A DNA stretch of 64,000 nucleotides from Hippophae tibetana (lineage: Eukaryota > Streptophyta > Magnoliopsida > Rosales > Elaeagnaceae): positions 930,001-994,000 of the forward strand of contig JAZDXN010000026.1 of the NCBI GenBank assembly GCA_037013495.1. Direction: 5' to 3'. Position 1 is the stretch's first letter; each line of letters starts with the position of its first letter. Below the pieces are notes generated by a model. The model saw nothing but the letters and a program-made list of their open reading frames with translations, had not been told where the DNA came from and made no database searches. Shown here one piece after another: positions 48,808 to 60,407 of the stretch. A program made the translations under genes and the position numbers.

Positions 48808-51800
48808 ATTTGGTAAATATTAGTTACAACTTTCAACGAAGATAACTTTTGACTCGGGTATCGAAACCACTATTTTAATATATTAAATCGAAGCTCGTAT
48901 CAAATTACATAATATGTTTTCGTACTGCCAAGGAAAATCGTTTTTGTACCCAAATTACATCGTTTATATCACTTACCAAGTGTTTAAAGTTTTTGAAGCA
49001 CGTTTTTCATTTTACTTACTTCTGGTTTAATTCAATAGAGCTATACAGGAGATATTGGTGCCAACATAGGGTTGGTTATTTATATTTTCAATCAATCCCT
49101 ATTATTCAAAAAAATAAGAGAAGAGAAAAAGAAAGAGGATGTCATTCATATTTTCAAAAACAAAAAAACATTTGGTAAATATGAGTTACAACTTTCAACG
49201 GAGATAACTTTTGACTCGGGTATCGAAACCACTATTATAATATATCAAATCGAAGTTCATATGAAATTACACAATATTTTTTGGTACTGTCAAGGAAAAT
49301 CGTTTTTGTACCCAAATTACATCGTTTATATCACTTACCAAGTGTTTAATGTTTTTGAAGCACGTTTTTCATTTTACTTACTTCTGGTATAATTCAATAG
49401 AGCTGTACAGGAGATATTGGTGCCAAGCTTGGTTTGATTATTTATATTTTCAATCAATCCCTATTCTTCAAAAAAAAATAAGAGAAGAGAAAAAGAAAGA
49501 GGATGTCGTTCATATTTACAAAAACAAAAAAAACATTTGGTAAGTATGAGTTACAACTTTCAACGGAGATAACTTTTGACTCGGGTATTGAAACCACTAT
49601 TTTAGTATATTAAATCGAAGCTCGTATCAAATTACATAATATGTTTTCGTACTGCCAAGGAAAATCGTTTTTGTACACAAATTACATCGTTTATATCACC
49701 TACCAAGTGTTTAAAATTTTTGAACTACCTTTTTCATTTTACTTACTTCCTGTTTAATTCAATAGAGCTGTACAGGAGATATTGGTGCCAAGCTTGGTTT
49801 GATTATTTATATTTTCAATCAATCCCTATTTTGCAAAAAAAAAATAAGAGAAGCGAAAAAGAAAGAGGATGTCGTTCATATTTTCAAAAACAAAAAAACA
49901 TTTGGTAAATATGAGTTACAACTTTCAACGGAGATAACTTTTGACTCGGGTATCGAAACAACTATTATAATATATCAAATCAAAGCTCGTATCAAATTAA
50001 AAAATATCTTTTGGTATTGCCAAGGAAAATCGTTTTTGTACCCAAATTACATCGTTTATATCACTTACCGAGTGTTTAAAGTTTTTGACGCACCATTTTC
50101 AATTTACTTACTTATGCTTTTATTCAATAGAGCTATACAGGAGATATTGGTGCCAACCTAGGTTTGATTATTTATATTTTCAATCAATCTGTATTCTTCA
50201 AAAAAAATAAGAGAAGAGAAAAAGAAAGAGGATATCGTTCATATTTTCAAAAACAAAAAAAGCAATTGGTAAATATGAGTTACAACTTTCAATGGAGATA
50301 ACTTTTGACTTGGGTATCGAAACCACTATTATAATATATCAAATTGAAGCACGTACAAAATTACACAATATGTTTTGGTATTGCAAAGGAAAATCGTTTT
50401 TGTACCAAAATTATATCATTTATATCCGTTACCGAGTATTTAAAGTTTTTGACGCACCATTTTCAATTTACTTACTTCTGGTTTAATTCAATAGAGCTAT
50501 ACAGGAGATATTGGTGCCAACCTAGGTTTGATTATTTATATTTTCAATCAATCCCTATTTTTCAAAAAAAAATAAGAGAAGAGAAAAAGAAAGAGGATGT
50601 CGTTCATATTTTCAAAAACAAAAAAACATTTGGTAAATATGAGTTACAACTTTCAACGGAGATAAATTTTGACTCGGGTATCGAAACCACTATTATAATA
50701 TATAAAATTGAAGCACGTATAAAATTACACAATATGTTTTGGTATTGCCAAGGAAAATCGTTTTTGTATCCAAATTACATCGTTTATATCACTTACCGAG
50801 TGTTTAAAGTTTTTGACGCACAATTTTCAATTTACTTACTTCTGCTTTTATTCAATAGAGCTATACAGGAGATGTTGGTGCCAACCTAGGTTTGATTATT
50901 TATATTTTCAATCAATCTGTATTCTTCAAAAAAAATAAGAGAAGAGAAAAAGAAAGAGGATGTCGTTCATATTTTCAAAAACAAAAAAACATTTGGTAAA
51001 TATGAGTTACAACTTTCAACGGAGATAACTTTTGACTCGGGTATCGAAACAACTATTATAATATATCAAATCAAAGCTCGTATCAAATTAAAAAATATCT
51101 TTTGGTATTGCCAAGGAAAATCGTTTTTGTACCCAAATTACATCGTTTATATCACTTACCGAGTGTTTAAAGTTTTTGACGCACCATTTTCAATTTACTT
51201 ACTTCTGCTTTTATTCAATAGAGCTATACAGGAGATGTTGGTGCCAACCTAGGTTTGATTATTTATATTTTCAATCAATCTGTATTCTTCAAAAAAAATA
51301 AGAGAAGAGAAAAAGAAAGAGGATATCGTTCATATTTTCAAAAACAAAAAAAGCATTTGGTAAATATGAGTTACAACTTTCAATGGAGATAACTTTTGAC
51401 TCGGGTATCGAAACCACTATTATAATATATCAAATTGAAGCACGTATAAAATTACACAATATGTTTTGGTATTTCCAAGGAAAATCGTTTTTGTACCAAA
51501 ATTATATCGTTTATATCCGTTACCGAGTATTTAATGTTTTTGACGCACCATTTTCAATTTACTTCTGGTTTAATTCAATAGAGCTATACAGGAGATATTG
51601 GTGCCAAGCTTTGTTTGATTATTTATATTTTCAATCAATCCCTATTCTTCAAAAAAAAATAAGAGAAGAGAAAAAGAAAGAGGATATCGTTCATATTTTC
51701 AAAAACAAAAAAGCATTTGGTAAATATGAGTTACAACTTTCAATGGAGATAACTTTTGACTCGGGTATCGAAACCACTATTATAATATATCAAATGGAAG

Positions 51801-52081
51801 AACGTATAAAATTACACAATATGTTTTGGTATTTCCAAGGAAAATCGTTTTTGTACCCAAATTACATCGTTTATATCACTTACCAAGTGTTTAAAATTTT
51901 TGAAGTACCTTTTTCATTTCACTTACTTCTGGTATAATTCAATAGAGCTGTACAAGAGATATTGGTGCCAAGCTTGGTTTGATTATTTATATTTTCAATC
52001 AATCCCTATTCTTCAAAAAAAAATAAGAGAAGAGAAAAAGAAAGAGGATGTCGTTTACATTTTCAAAAACAAAAAAAAAAC
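48808..52081 (+). repeat. 9-10 monomer repeat, copy 2 (nine monomers)
   Basis: A 3,274-bp unit. Starts: 48808, 49170, 49535, 49900, 50264, 50628, 50991, 51355, 51715. It repeats copy 1 at an offset of 3,273 from 45,897 onward and of 3,635 before that, because copy 1 has one extra monomer. In the stretches I compared only isolated differences were seen, for example gttcatatg (about 49,257) against gttcgtatg. It shares the 4-bp deletion tttacttctgg (usual form tttacttacttctgg) seen near 48,285 and 51,560. Confidence 0.88.
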
Positions 52082-53180
52082 ATTTGGTAAATATGAGTTC
52101 CAACTTTCAAGGGAGATAACTTTTGACTCGGGTATCGAAACCACTATTATAATATATCAAATGGAAGAACGTATAAAATTACACAATATGTTTTGGTATT
52201 TCCAAGGAAAATCGTTTTTGTACCCAAATTACATCGTTTATATCACTTACCAAGTGTTTAAAAGTTTTGAAGTACCTTTTTCATTTTACTTACTTCTGGT
52301 ATAATTCAATAGAGCTGTACAAGAGATATTGGTGCCAAGCTTGGTTTGATTATTTATATTTTCAATCAATCCCTATTCTTCAAAAAAAAAATAAGAGAAG
52401 AGAAAAAGAAAGAGGATGTCGTTTACATTTTCAAAAACAAAAAAAAAACATTTGGTAAATATGAGTTACAACTTTCAAGGGAGATAACTTTTGACTCGGG
52501 TATCGAAACAACTATTATAATATATCAAATCGAAGTTCGTATGAAATTACACAATATGTTTTGGTACTTCCAAGGAAAATCATTTTTGTACCCAAATTAC
52601 ATCGTTTATATCACGTACCAAGTGTTTACAGTTTTTGAAGCACTTTTTTCATTTTACTTACTTCTGGTTATATTCAATAGACCTATACAGGAGATATTGG
52701 TGCCAACCAAGGTTTCATTATTTATATTTTCAATCAATCCCTATTCTTCAAAAAAAAATAAGATAAGAGAAAAAGAAAGAGGATGTCGTTTACATTTTCA
52801 AAAACAAGAAAAAACATTTGGTAAATATGAGTTACAACTTTCAACGGAGATAAATTTTGACTCGGGTATCGAAACCACTATTATAATATATCAAATGGAA
52901 GAACGTATAAAATTACACAATATGTTTTGGTATTTCCAAGGAAAATCGTTTTTGTACCCAAATTACATCGTTTATATCACTTACCAAGTGTTTAAAGTTT
53001 TTGAAGCACCTTTTTCATTTTACTTAGTTCTGGTTTAATTCAATAGAGCTATACAGGAGATATTGGCGCCAACCTAGCGTTGTTTATTTATATTTTCAAT
53101 AAATCTCAATTCTTCAAATAAAATAAGAGAAGAGAAAAAGAAAGAGGATGTCGTTCATATTTTCGAAAACAAAAAAAAAC
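52082..53180 (+). repeat. B-like monomers ending in E1
   Basis: Three monomers (52082, about 52449, 52816). They carry caagggagataac, atggaagaacg, acttccaagg and gaagcacttttttc. The third ends with TTGGCGCCAACCTAGCGTTG near 53,065. A 230-codon frame is open from 52,346 to 53,038 across almost two monomers because stop codons at the usual ctggtttaattc or ctggtataattc site are changed to ctggttatattc. It has no features of a real protein gene. Confidence 0.8.
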
Positions 53181-53540
53181 ATTTGGTATATATGAGTTAC
53201 AACTTTCAACGGACATAAATTTTGACTCGGGTATCGAAACCACTATTATAATATATCATATCAAAGCTCGTATCAAATTACACAATATGTTTTGGTCGCC
53301 CAAGGAAAATCTTTTTTGCTCCCAAAATACATCGTTTACATCACTTACCGAGTGTTTAAAGTTTTGACACACCATTTTCATTTTACTTACTTCCGGTGTA
53401 ATTCAATAGAGCTATAAAGGAGATATTGGTCCCGATCTAGGTTTGTTTTTTTATATTTTCAATCAATCTCTCTTATTGAAAAAATATTGAGTAGAAAAAA
53501 ACAACGGAGATATTGTTAACATTTTCAAAAACAAAAAAAC
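53181..53540 (+). repeat. E2-to-D junction monomer
   Basis: The 5' part is E2 (ggtatatatgag, ttttggtcgcccaagg, gctcccaaaatac, cacttaccgag). From about 53,365 onward it is D: gacacaccattttcatttt, cttccggtgtaattc, gctataaagg, cccgatctagg, cttattgaaaaaatattgag. This marks the left edge of the diverged island. Confidence 0.83.
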
Positions 53541-53903
53541 ATTTGGTAAATAAGAGTAACAACTTTCAACGGAGATAACTTTTTACTCGGGTATCGAAAC
53601 GAATATTATAATTTATGAAATTGAAGCTCGTATCAAATTACACAATATTCATTGGTCTCGATAGAAAAAAATCGTTTTTGTACCCAAATAACATCGTTTA
53701 CATCACTTGTTTAGTGTTTAAAGATTTTAACGCACCATTTTCATTTTACTTACTTCCCGTTTAATTCAAGAGAGCTATAAAGAAGATATCGGTGCCGACC
53801 TAGGGTTTTCTTTATTTATATTTTCAATCAATCTCTATTATTAAAAAAAATAGAGAAGAGAAAAAGAAGGGGAATGTTGTTCAAATTTTCAAAATCGAAA
53901 CAC

Positions 53904-54264
53904 ATTTGGTAATATATGAGTTACAACTTTCAACGGAGATAACTTTTGACTGGGGTATCGCAACGAATATTATAATATATCAAATTAAATCTCGTATCAA
54001 ATTAAACAATATGCATTTTCCTCGAAAGGAAAATCATTTTTGTACCCAAATAACATCGTTAACATCATTTATTTACTGTTTAAAGTTTTGACGCACAATA
54101 TTCATTTTACTTACTTCCGGTTTAATTCAATAGAGCTATAAGGGATATATTGGTGCCGATCTAGGTTTGCTTATTTATATTTTCAATCAATCTCTCTTAT
54201 TGAAAAAATATTGAGTAGAAAAAAAGAAAATGAATGTTGTTCACAATTTCAAAATCAAAAACAC
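53904..54264 (+). repeat. Reference D2 monomer
   Basis: A 361-bp example. It has ggtaatatatgag, gactggggtatcgcaacg, aaattaaatctcgtatc, gcattttcctcgaaagg, aaatcatttttg, aacatcgttaacatc and ttggtgccgatctagg (about 54,150-54,166). The CCAA half of the dyad is changed to CCGA. Confidence 0.83.
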
Positions 54265-54628
54265 ATTTGGTAAATATGAGTAACAACTTTCAACGGAGAT
54301 AACTTTTTACTCGGGTATCGAAACGAATATTATAATTTATGAAATGGAAGCTCGTATCAAATTACACAATATTCATTGGTCTCGCAAGAAAAAAATCGTT
54401 TTTGTACCCAAACAACATCGTTTACATCACTTGTTTAGTGTTTAAAGTTTTTGACGCACCATTTTCATTTTACTTACTTCCGGTTTAATTCAATAGAGCT
54501 ATAAAGGAGATATTGGTGCCGATCTAGGTTTTTTTTTTTTATATTTTCAATCAATCTCTCTTATTGAAAAAATATTGAGTAGAAAAAAAGAAAATGAATG
54601 TTGTTCACATTTTCAAAATCAAAAACAC
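54265..54628 (+). repeat. Reference D1 monomer
   Basis: A 364-bp example with gagtaacaactttc, aactttttactcgg, aatttatgaaatgg, attcattggtctcgcaag, aaaaaatcgtttttg, acttgtttagtg, and a long T run in the segment after ctagg (about 54,530-54,540). Confidence 0.83.
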
Positions 54629-54993
54629 ATTTGGTAAATATGAGTAAAAATTTTCAACGGAGATAACTTTTTACTCGGGTATCGAAACGAATATTATAAT
54701 TTATGAAATGGAAGCTCGTATCAAATTACACAATATTCAATGGTCTCGCAAGAAAAAAATCGTTTTTGTACCCAAACAACATCGTTTACATCACTTGTTT
54801 AGTGTTTAAATATTTTGATGCACCATTTTCATTTTACTTACTTCCGGTTTAATTCAAGAGAGCTATAAAGAAGATATTGGTGCCGACCTAGGGTTTTCTT
54901 TATTTATACTTTCAATCAATCTCTATTATTCAAAAAAAAATAGAGAAGAGAAAAAGAAGGGGAATGTTGTTCAAATTTTCAAAATCGAAACAC

Positions 54994-57151
54994 ATTTGGT
55001 AATATATGAGTTACAACTTTCAACGGAGATAACTTTTGACTGGGGTATCGCAACGAATATTATAATATATCAAATTAAACAATATGCATTTTCCTCGAAA
55101 GGAAAATCATTTTTGTACCCAAATAACATCGTTTACTTCATTTATTTACTGTTTAAAGTTTTTGACGCACAATATTCATTTTACTTACTTCCGGTTTACT
55201 TCAATAGAGCTATAAGGGATATATTGGTGCCGATCTAGGTTTTTTTATTTATATTTTCAATAAATCTCTCTTATTGAAAAAATATTGAGTAGAAAAAAAG
55301 AACGGAGATGTTGTTCACATTTTCAAAAACAAAAAAAACATTTGGTAAATAAGAGTAACAACTTTCAACGGAGATAATCTTTTACTCGGGTATCGAAATG
55401 AATATTATAATTTATTAAATGGAAGCTCGTATCAAATTATACAATATGCATTGGTCTCGCAAGAAAAACATCGATTTTGTACCCAAATAACATCGTTTAC
55501 ATCATTTATTTAGTGTTTAAAGTTGTTGACACAGCATTTTCATTTTACTTACTTTAGATTTAATTCAATAGAGCTAAAAGAGAGATATTGGTGCCGACCT
55601 AGGTTTTTTTATTTATATTTTCAATCAATCTCTCTAATTGAAAAAAATGGAGAAGAAAAAAAGAAAATGAATGTTGTTCACATTTTCAAAATCAAAAACA
55701 CATTTGGTAAATATGAGTTACAACTTTCAACGGTGATAACTTTTGAGTGGAGTATGGAAACGAATATTATAATATATCGAATTAAAGCTCATATCAAATT
55801 AAACAATAGGCATTTTCCTCGAAAGGAAAATCATTTTTGTACCCAAATAACATTGTTTACATCATTTATTTAATGTTTAAAGGTTTTGACGGACAATTTT
55901 CATTTTACTTACTTCCGGTTTAATTCAATAGAGCTATAAGGGTGATATTGGTGCCGATCTAGGTTTGTTTATTTATATTTTCAATCAATCTCTCTAATTG
56001 AAAAAAAATGAGAAGAAAAAAAGAAAATGAATGTTGTTCACATTTTCAAAATCAAAAACACATTTGGTAAATATGAGTTACAACTTTCAACGGAGATAAC
56101 TTTTGATTGGGGTATCGAAATGAATATTATAATATATCAAATTAAAGATCGTATCAAATTAAACAATATGCATTTTCCTCGAAAGGAAAATCATTTTTGT
56201 ACCCAAATAACATCGTTTACATCACTTATGTACTATTTAAAGTTTTTGACACACCATTTTCATTTTACTTACTTCCGGTGTAATTCAATAGAGCTATAAA
56301 GGAGATATTGGTGCCGATCTAGGTTTGTTTTTTTTATATTTTCAATCAATCTCTCTTATTGAAAAAATATTGAGTAGAAAAAAAGAACGGAGATATTGTT
56401 AACATTTTCAAAAACAAAAAAACATTTGGTAAATAAGAGTAACAACTTTCAACGGAGATAACTTTTTACTCGGGTATCGAAACGAATATTATAATTTATG
56501 AAATTGAAGCTCGTATCAAATTACACAATATTCATTGGTCTCGATAGAAAAAAATCGTTTTTGTACCCAAATAACTTCGTTTACATCACTTATTTAATGT
56601 TTAAATATTTTGACGCACCATTTTCATTTTACTTACTTCCGGTTTAATTCAATAGAGCTATAAAGGAGATATTGGTGCCGATCTAGGTTTGTTTTTTTAT
56701 ATTTTCAATCAATCTCTCTTATTGAAAAAATATTGAGTAGAAAAAAAGAAAATGAATGTTGTTCACATTTTCAAAATCAAAAACACATTTGGTAAATATG
56801 AGTAACAACTTTCAACGGAGATAACTTTTTACTCGGGTATTGAAACAAATATTATAATTTATGAAATGGAAGCTCGTATCAAATTACATAATATTCATTG
56901 GTCTCGCAAGAAAAAAATCGTTTTTGTACCCAAACAACATCGTTTACATCACTTGTTTAGTGTTTAAAGATTTTGATGCACCATTTTCATTTTACTTACT
57001 TCCGGTTTAATTCAAGAGAGCTATAAAGAAGATATTGGTGCCGACCTAGGGTTTTCTTTATTTATATTTTCAATCAATCTCTATTATTCAAAAAAAAATA
57101 GAGAAGAGAAAAAGAAGGGGAATGTTGTTCAAATTTTCAAAATCGAAACAC
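54994..57151 (+). repeat. Family D hexamer, unit 1
   Basis: Six monomers in the order D2 (54994), D1 (55340, ttattaaatgg), D2 (55702, ggtgataacttttgagtgg), D2 (56062), D1 (56424), D1 (56787), 2,158 bp. The first monomer has a 17-bp deletion. A shortened version (D2, D1, D1) precedes it at 53904-54993. Confidence 0.87.
55065..55085 (+). other. 17-bp deletion between short direct repeats
   Basis: Sister D2 monomers read caaattaaa-tctcgtat-caaattaaa-caatatg. This copy reads caaattaaacaatatg. One 9-bp direct repeat and the 8 bp between the repeats are gone, the classic outcome of slippage or microhomology-mediated loss. Confidence 0.85.
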
Positions 57152-59325
57152 ATTTGGTAATATATGAGTTACAACTTTCAACGGAGATAACTTTTGACTG
57201 GGGTATCGCAACGAATATTATAATATATCAAATTAAATCTCGTATCAAATTAAACAATATGCACTTTCCTCTAAAGGAAAATCATTTTTGTACCCAAATA
57301 ACATCGTTAACATCATTTATTTACGGTTTAAAGTTTTTGACGCACAATATTCATTTTACTTACTTCCGGTTTAATTCAATAGAGCTATAAGGGATATATT
57401 GGTGCCAATCTAGGTTTGTTTATTTATATTTTCAATAAATCTCTCTTATTGAAAAAATATTGAGTAGAAAAAAAGAACGGAGATGTTGGTCACATTTTCA
57501 AAAACAAAAAAAAACATTTGGTAAATAAGAGTAACAACTTTCAACGGAGATAACCTTTTACTCGGGTATCGAAACTAATATTATAATTTATTAAATGGAA
57601 GCTCGTATCAAATTACACAATATGCATTGGTCTCGTAAGAAAAACATCGATTTTGTACCCAAATAACTTCGTTTACATCATTTATTTAGTGTTTAAAGTT
57701 GTTGACACAGCATTTTCATTTTACTTACTTTAGGTTTCATTCAATAGAGCTAAAAGGGAGATATTGGTGCCGACCTAGGTTTTTTTATTTATATTTTCAA
57801 TCAATCTCTCTAATTGAAAAAAATGGAGAAGAAAAAAAGAAAATGAATGTTGTTCACATTTTCAAAATCAAAAACACATTTGGTAAATATGAGTTACAAC
57901 TTTCAACGGTGATAACTTTTGAGTGGAGTATCGAAACGAATATTATAATATATCGAATTAAAGCTCATATCAAATTAAACAATATGCATTTTCCTCGAAA
58001 GGAAAATCATTTTTGTACCCAAATAACATTGTTTACATATTTTATTTACTGTTTAAAGGTTTTGACGCACAATTTTCATTTTACTTACTTCCGGTTTAAT
58101 TCAATAGAGCTATAAGGGTGATTTGGTGCCGATCTAGGTTTGTTTATTTATATTTTCAATCAATCTCTCTAATTGAAAAAAATAGAGAAGAAAAAAAGAA
58201 AATGAATGTTGTTCACATTTTCAAAATCAAAAACACATTTGGTAAATATGAGTTACAACTTTCAACGGAGATAACTTTTGATTGGGGTATCGAAACGAAT
58301 ATTATAATATATCAAATTAAAGATCGTATCAAATTAAACAATATTCATTTTCCTCGAAAGGAAAATCATTTTTGTACCCAAATAACATCGTTTACATCAC
58401 TTATTTACTATTTAAAGTTTTTGACGCACCATTTTCATTTTACCTACTTCCGGTGTAATTCAATAGAGCTATAAAGGAGATATTGGTGCCGATCTAGGTT
58501 TGTTTTTTTATATTTTCAATCAATCTCTCTTATTGAAAAAATATTGAGTAGAAAAAAAGAACGGAGATATTGTTAACATTTTCAAAAACAAAAAAAACAT
58601 TTGGTAAATAAGAGTAAGAACTTTCAACGGAGATAACTTTTTACTCGGGTATCGAAACGAATATTATAATTTATGAAATTGAAGCTCGTATCAAATTACA
58701 CAATATTCATTGGTCTCGATAGAAAAAAATCGTTTTTGTACCCAAATAACATCGTTTACATCACTTATTTAATGTTTAAATATTTTAACGCACCATTTTC
58801 ATTTTACTTACTTCCGGTTTAATTCAATAGAGCTATAAAGGAGATATTGGTGCCGATCTAGGTTTGTTTTTTTATATTTTCAATCAATCTCTCTTATTGA
58901 AAAAATATTGAGTAGAAAAAAAGAAAATGAATGTTGTTCACATTTTCAAAATCAAAAACACATTTGGTAAATATGAGTAACAACTTTCAACGGAGATAAC
59001 TTTTTACTCGGGTATCGAAACGAATATTATAATTTATGAAATTGAAGCTCGTATCAAATTACACAATATTCATTGGTCTCGATAGAAAAAAATCGTTTTT
59101 GTACGCAAATAACATCGTTTACATCACTTATTTAATGTTTAAATATTTTAACGCACCATTTTCATTTTACTTACTTCCGGTTTAATTCAATAGAGCTATA
59201 AAGGAGATATTGGTGCCGATCTAGGTTTGTTTTTTTATATTTTCAATCAATCTCTCTTATTGAAAAAATATTGAGTAGAAAAAAAGAACGGAGATATTGT
59301 TAACATTTTCAAAAACAAAAAAAAC
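57152..59325 (+). repeat. Family D hexamer, unit 2
   Basis: Same order as unit 1 (57152, 57516, 57878, 58237, 58599, 58962), 2,174 bp, at an offset of about 2,175. Shared private marks include ggtgataacttttgagtgg, gttgttgacacagcatt, ctttaggttt/ctttagattt and gagctaaaagggag/gagctaaaagagag. Confidence 0.87.
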
Positions 59326-59688
59326 ATTTGGTAAATAAGAGTAACAACTTTCAACGGAGATAACTTTTGACTGGGGTATCGAAACGAATATTATATTATA
59401 TCAAATTAAAGCTCGTATCAAATTAAACAATATGCATTTTCCTCGAAAGGAAAATCATTTTTGTACCCAAATAACATCGTTTACATCACTTATTTACTGT
59501 TTAAATATTTTGACGCACCATTTTCAATTTACTTACTTCTGGTTTAATTCAATAGAGCTATACAGGAGATATTGGCGCCAACCTAGCGTTGTTTATTTAT
59601 ATTTTCAATAAATCTCTATTCTTCAAATAAAATAAGAGAAGAGAAAAAGAAAGAGGATGTCGTTCATATTTTCGAAAACAAAAAAAAC
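59326..59688 (+). repeat. D-to-E1 junction monomer
   Basis: The 5' part is D2 (gactggggtatcg, gcattttcctcgaaagg, acttatttactg, atattttgacg). From about 59,520 it is E1: ttcaatttacttacttctgg, gctatacagg, TTGGCGCCAACCTAGCGTTG, aataaatctctattcttcaaataaaat. This is the right edge of the D island, and it is sharp to within about 30 bp. Confidence 0.85.
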
Positions 59689-60407
59689 ATTTGGTATATA
59701 TGAGTTACAACTTTCAACGGAGATAAATTTTGACTCGGGTATCGAAACCACTATTATAATATATCAAATCAAAGCTCGCATCAAATTACACAATATGTTT
59801 TGGTCGCCCAAGGAAAATCGTTTTTGCTGCCAAAATACATCGTTTACATCACTTACCGAGTGTTTAAAGTTTTGACGCACCATTTTCAATTTACTTACTT
59901 CTGGTTTAATTCAATAGAGCTATACAGGAGATATTGGTGCCAACATAGGGTTGGTTATTTATATTTTCAATCAATCCCTATTATTCAAAAAAAAAGTGAA
60001 GAAAAAAAGAAATTGGATGTCGTTTACATTTCAAAAACAAAAAAACCTTTGGTAAATATGAGTTATACCTTTCAACGGAGATAACTTTTGACTCGGGTAT
60101 CGAAACCACTATTATAATATATCAAATCGAAGCTCGTATGAAATTAAAGAATATGTTTTGGTCCCATAGGGAAAATCGTTTTTTACCCAAATTACATCGT
60201 TTGCATCACTTACCGAGTGTTTAAAATTTTTGACGCACAATTTTCATTTCACTTACTTCTGGTTTAATTAAATATAGCTATACAGGAGATTGGTGCCAAC
60301 CTAGGTTTGATTATTTATATTTTCAATCAATCCCTATTTTTCAAAAAAAAAATAAGAGAAGAGAAAAGGAAAGAGGATGTCGTTCATATTTTCAAAAACA
60401 AAAAAAC
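59689..60407 (+). repeat. E2-C and transition monomers after the D island
   Basis: 59689-60049 is E2 with ggtatatatgag, ggtcgcccaagg, gctgccaaaatac and a C end. 60050-60407 is atypical: acctttggtaa, gttatacctttc, aattaaagaatatg, ggtcccataggg and tttgcatcac, with a missing stretch giving caggagattggtgcc. It looks like an isolated lineage at the edge of the block. Confidence 0.8.

Larger units (their letters stand above)
53541..59325 (+). repeat. Diverged family D island (16 monomers)
   Basis: All monomers carry changes absent elsewhere: gaaacgaatattat, acccaaataacatcg, tttacatcactt/cattta, cttccggtttaattc, ggtgccgatctagg, ctctcttattgaaaaaatat or ctattattcaaaaa, gagtagaaaaaaag, and gttgttcacattttcaaaatc. 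D1 has aactttttactcgg, aatttatgaaat, attcattggtctcg. D2 has gactggggtatcg, aaattaaacaatatgcattt, cctcgaaaggaaaatcat. Order from 53541: D1 D2 D1 D1 D2 D1 D2 D2 D1 D1 D2 D1 D2 D2 D1 D1. The monomer is slightly shorter than elsewhere (about 362 bp). No gene is seen. Confidence 0.9.

Noticed and set aside
53541..59325. D island as an inserted transposable element
   Set aside because: Its sequence aligns with the satellite monomer over full length and in phase with the flanks. No terminal repeats, target-site duplication or transposase/reverse transcriptase motifs are seen.
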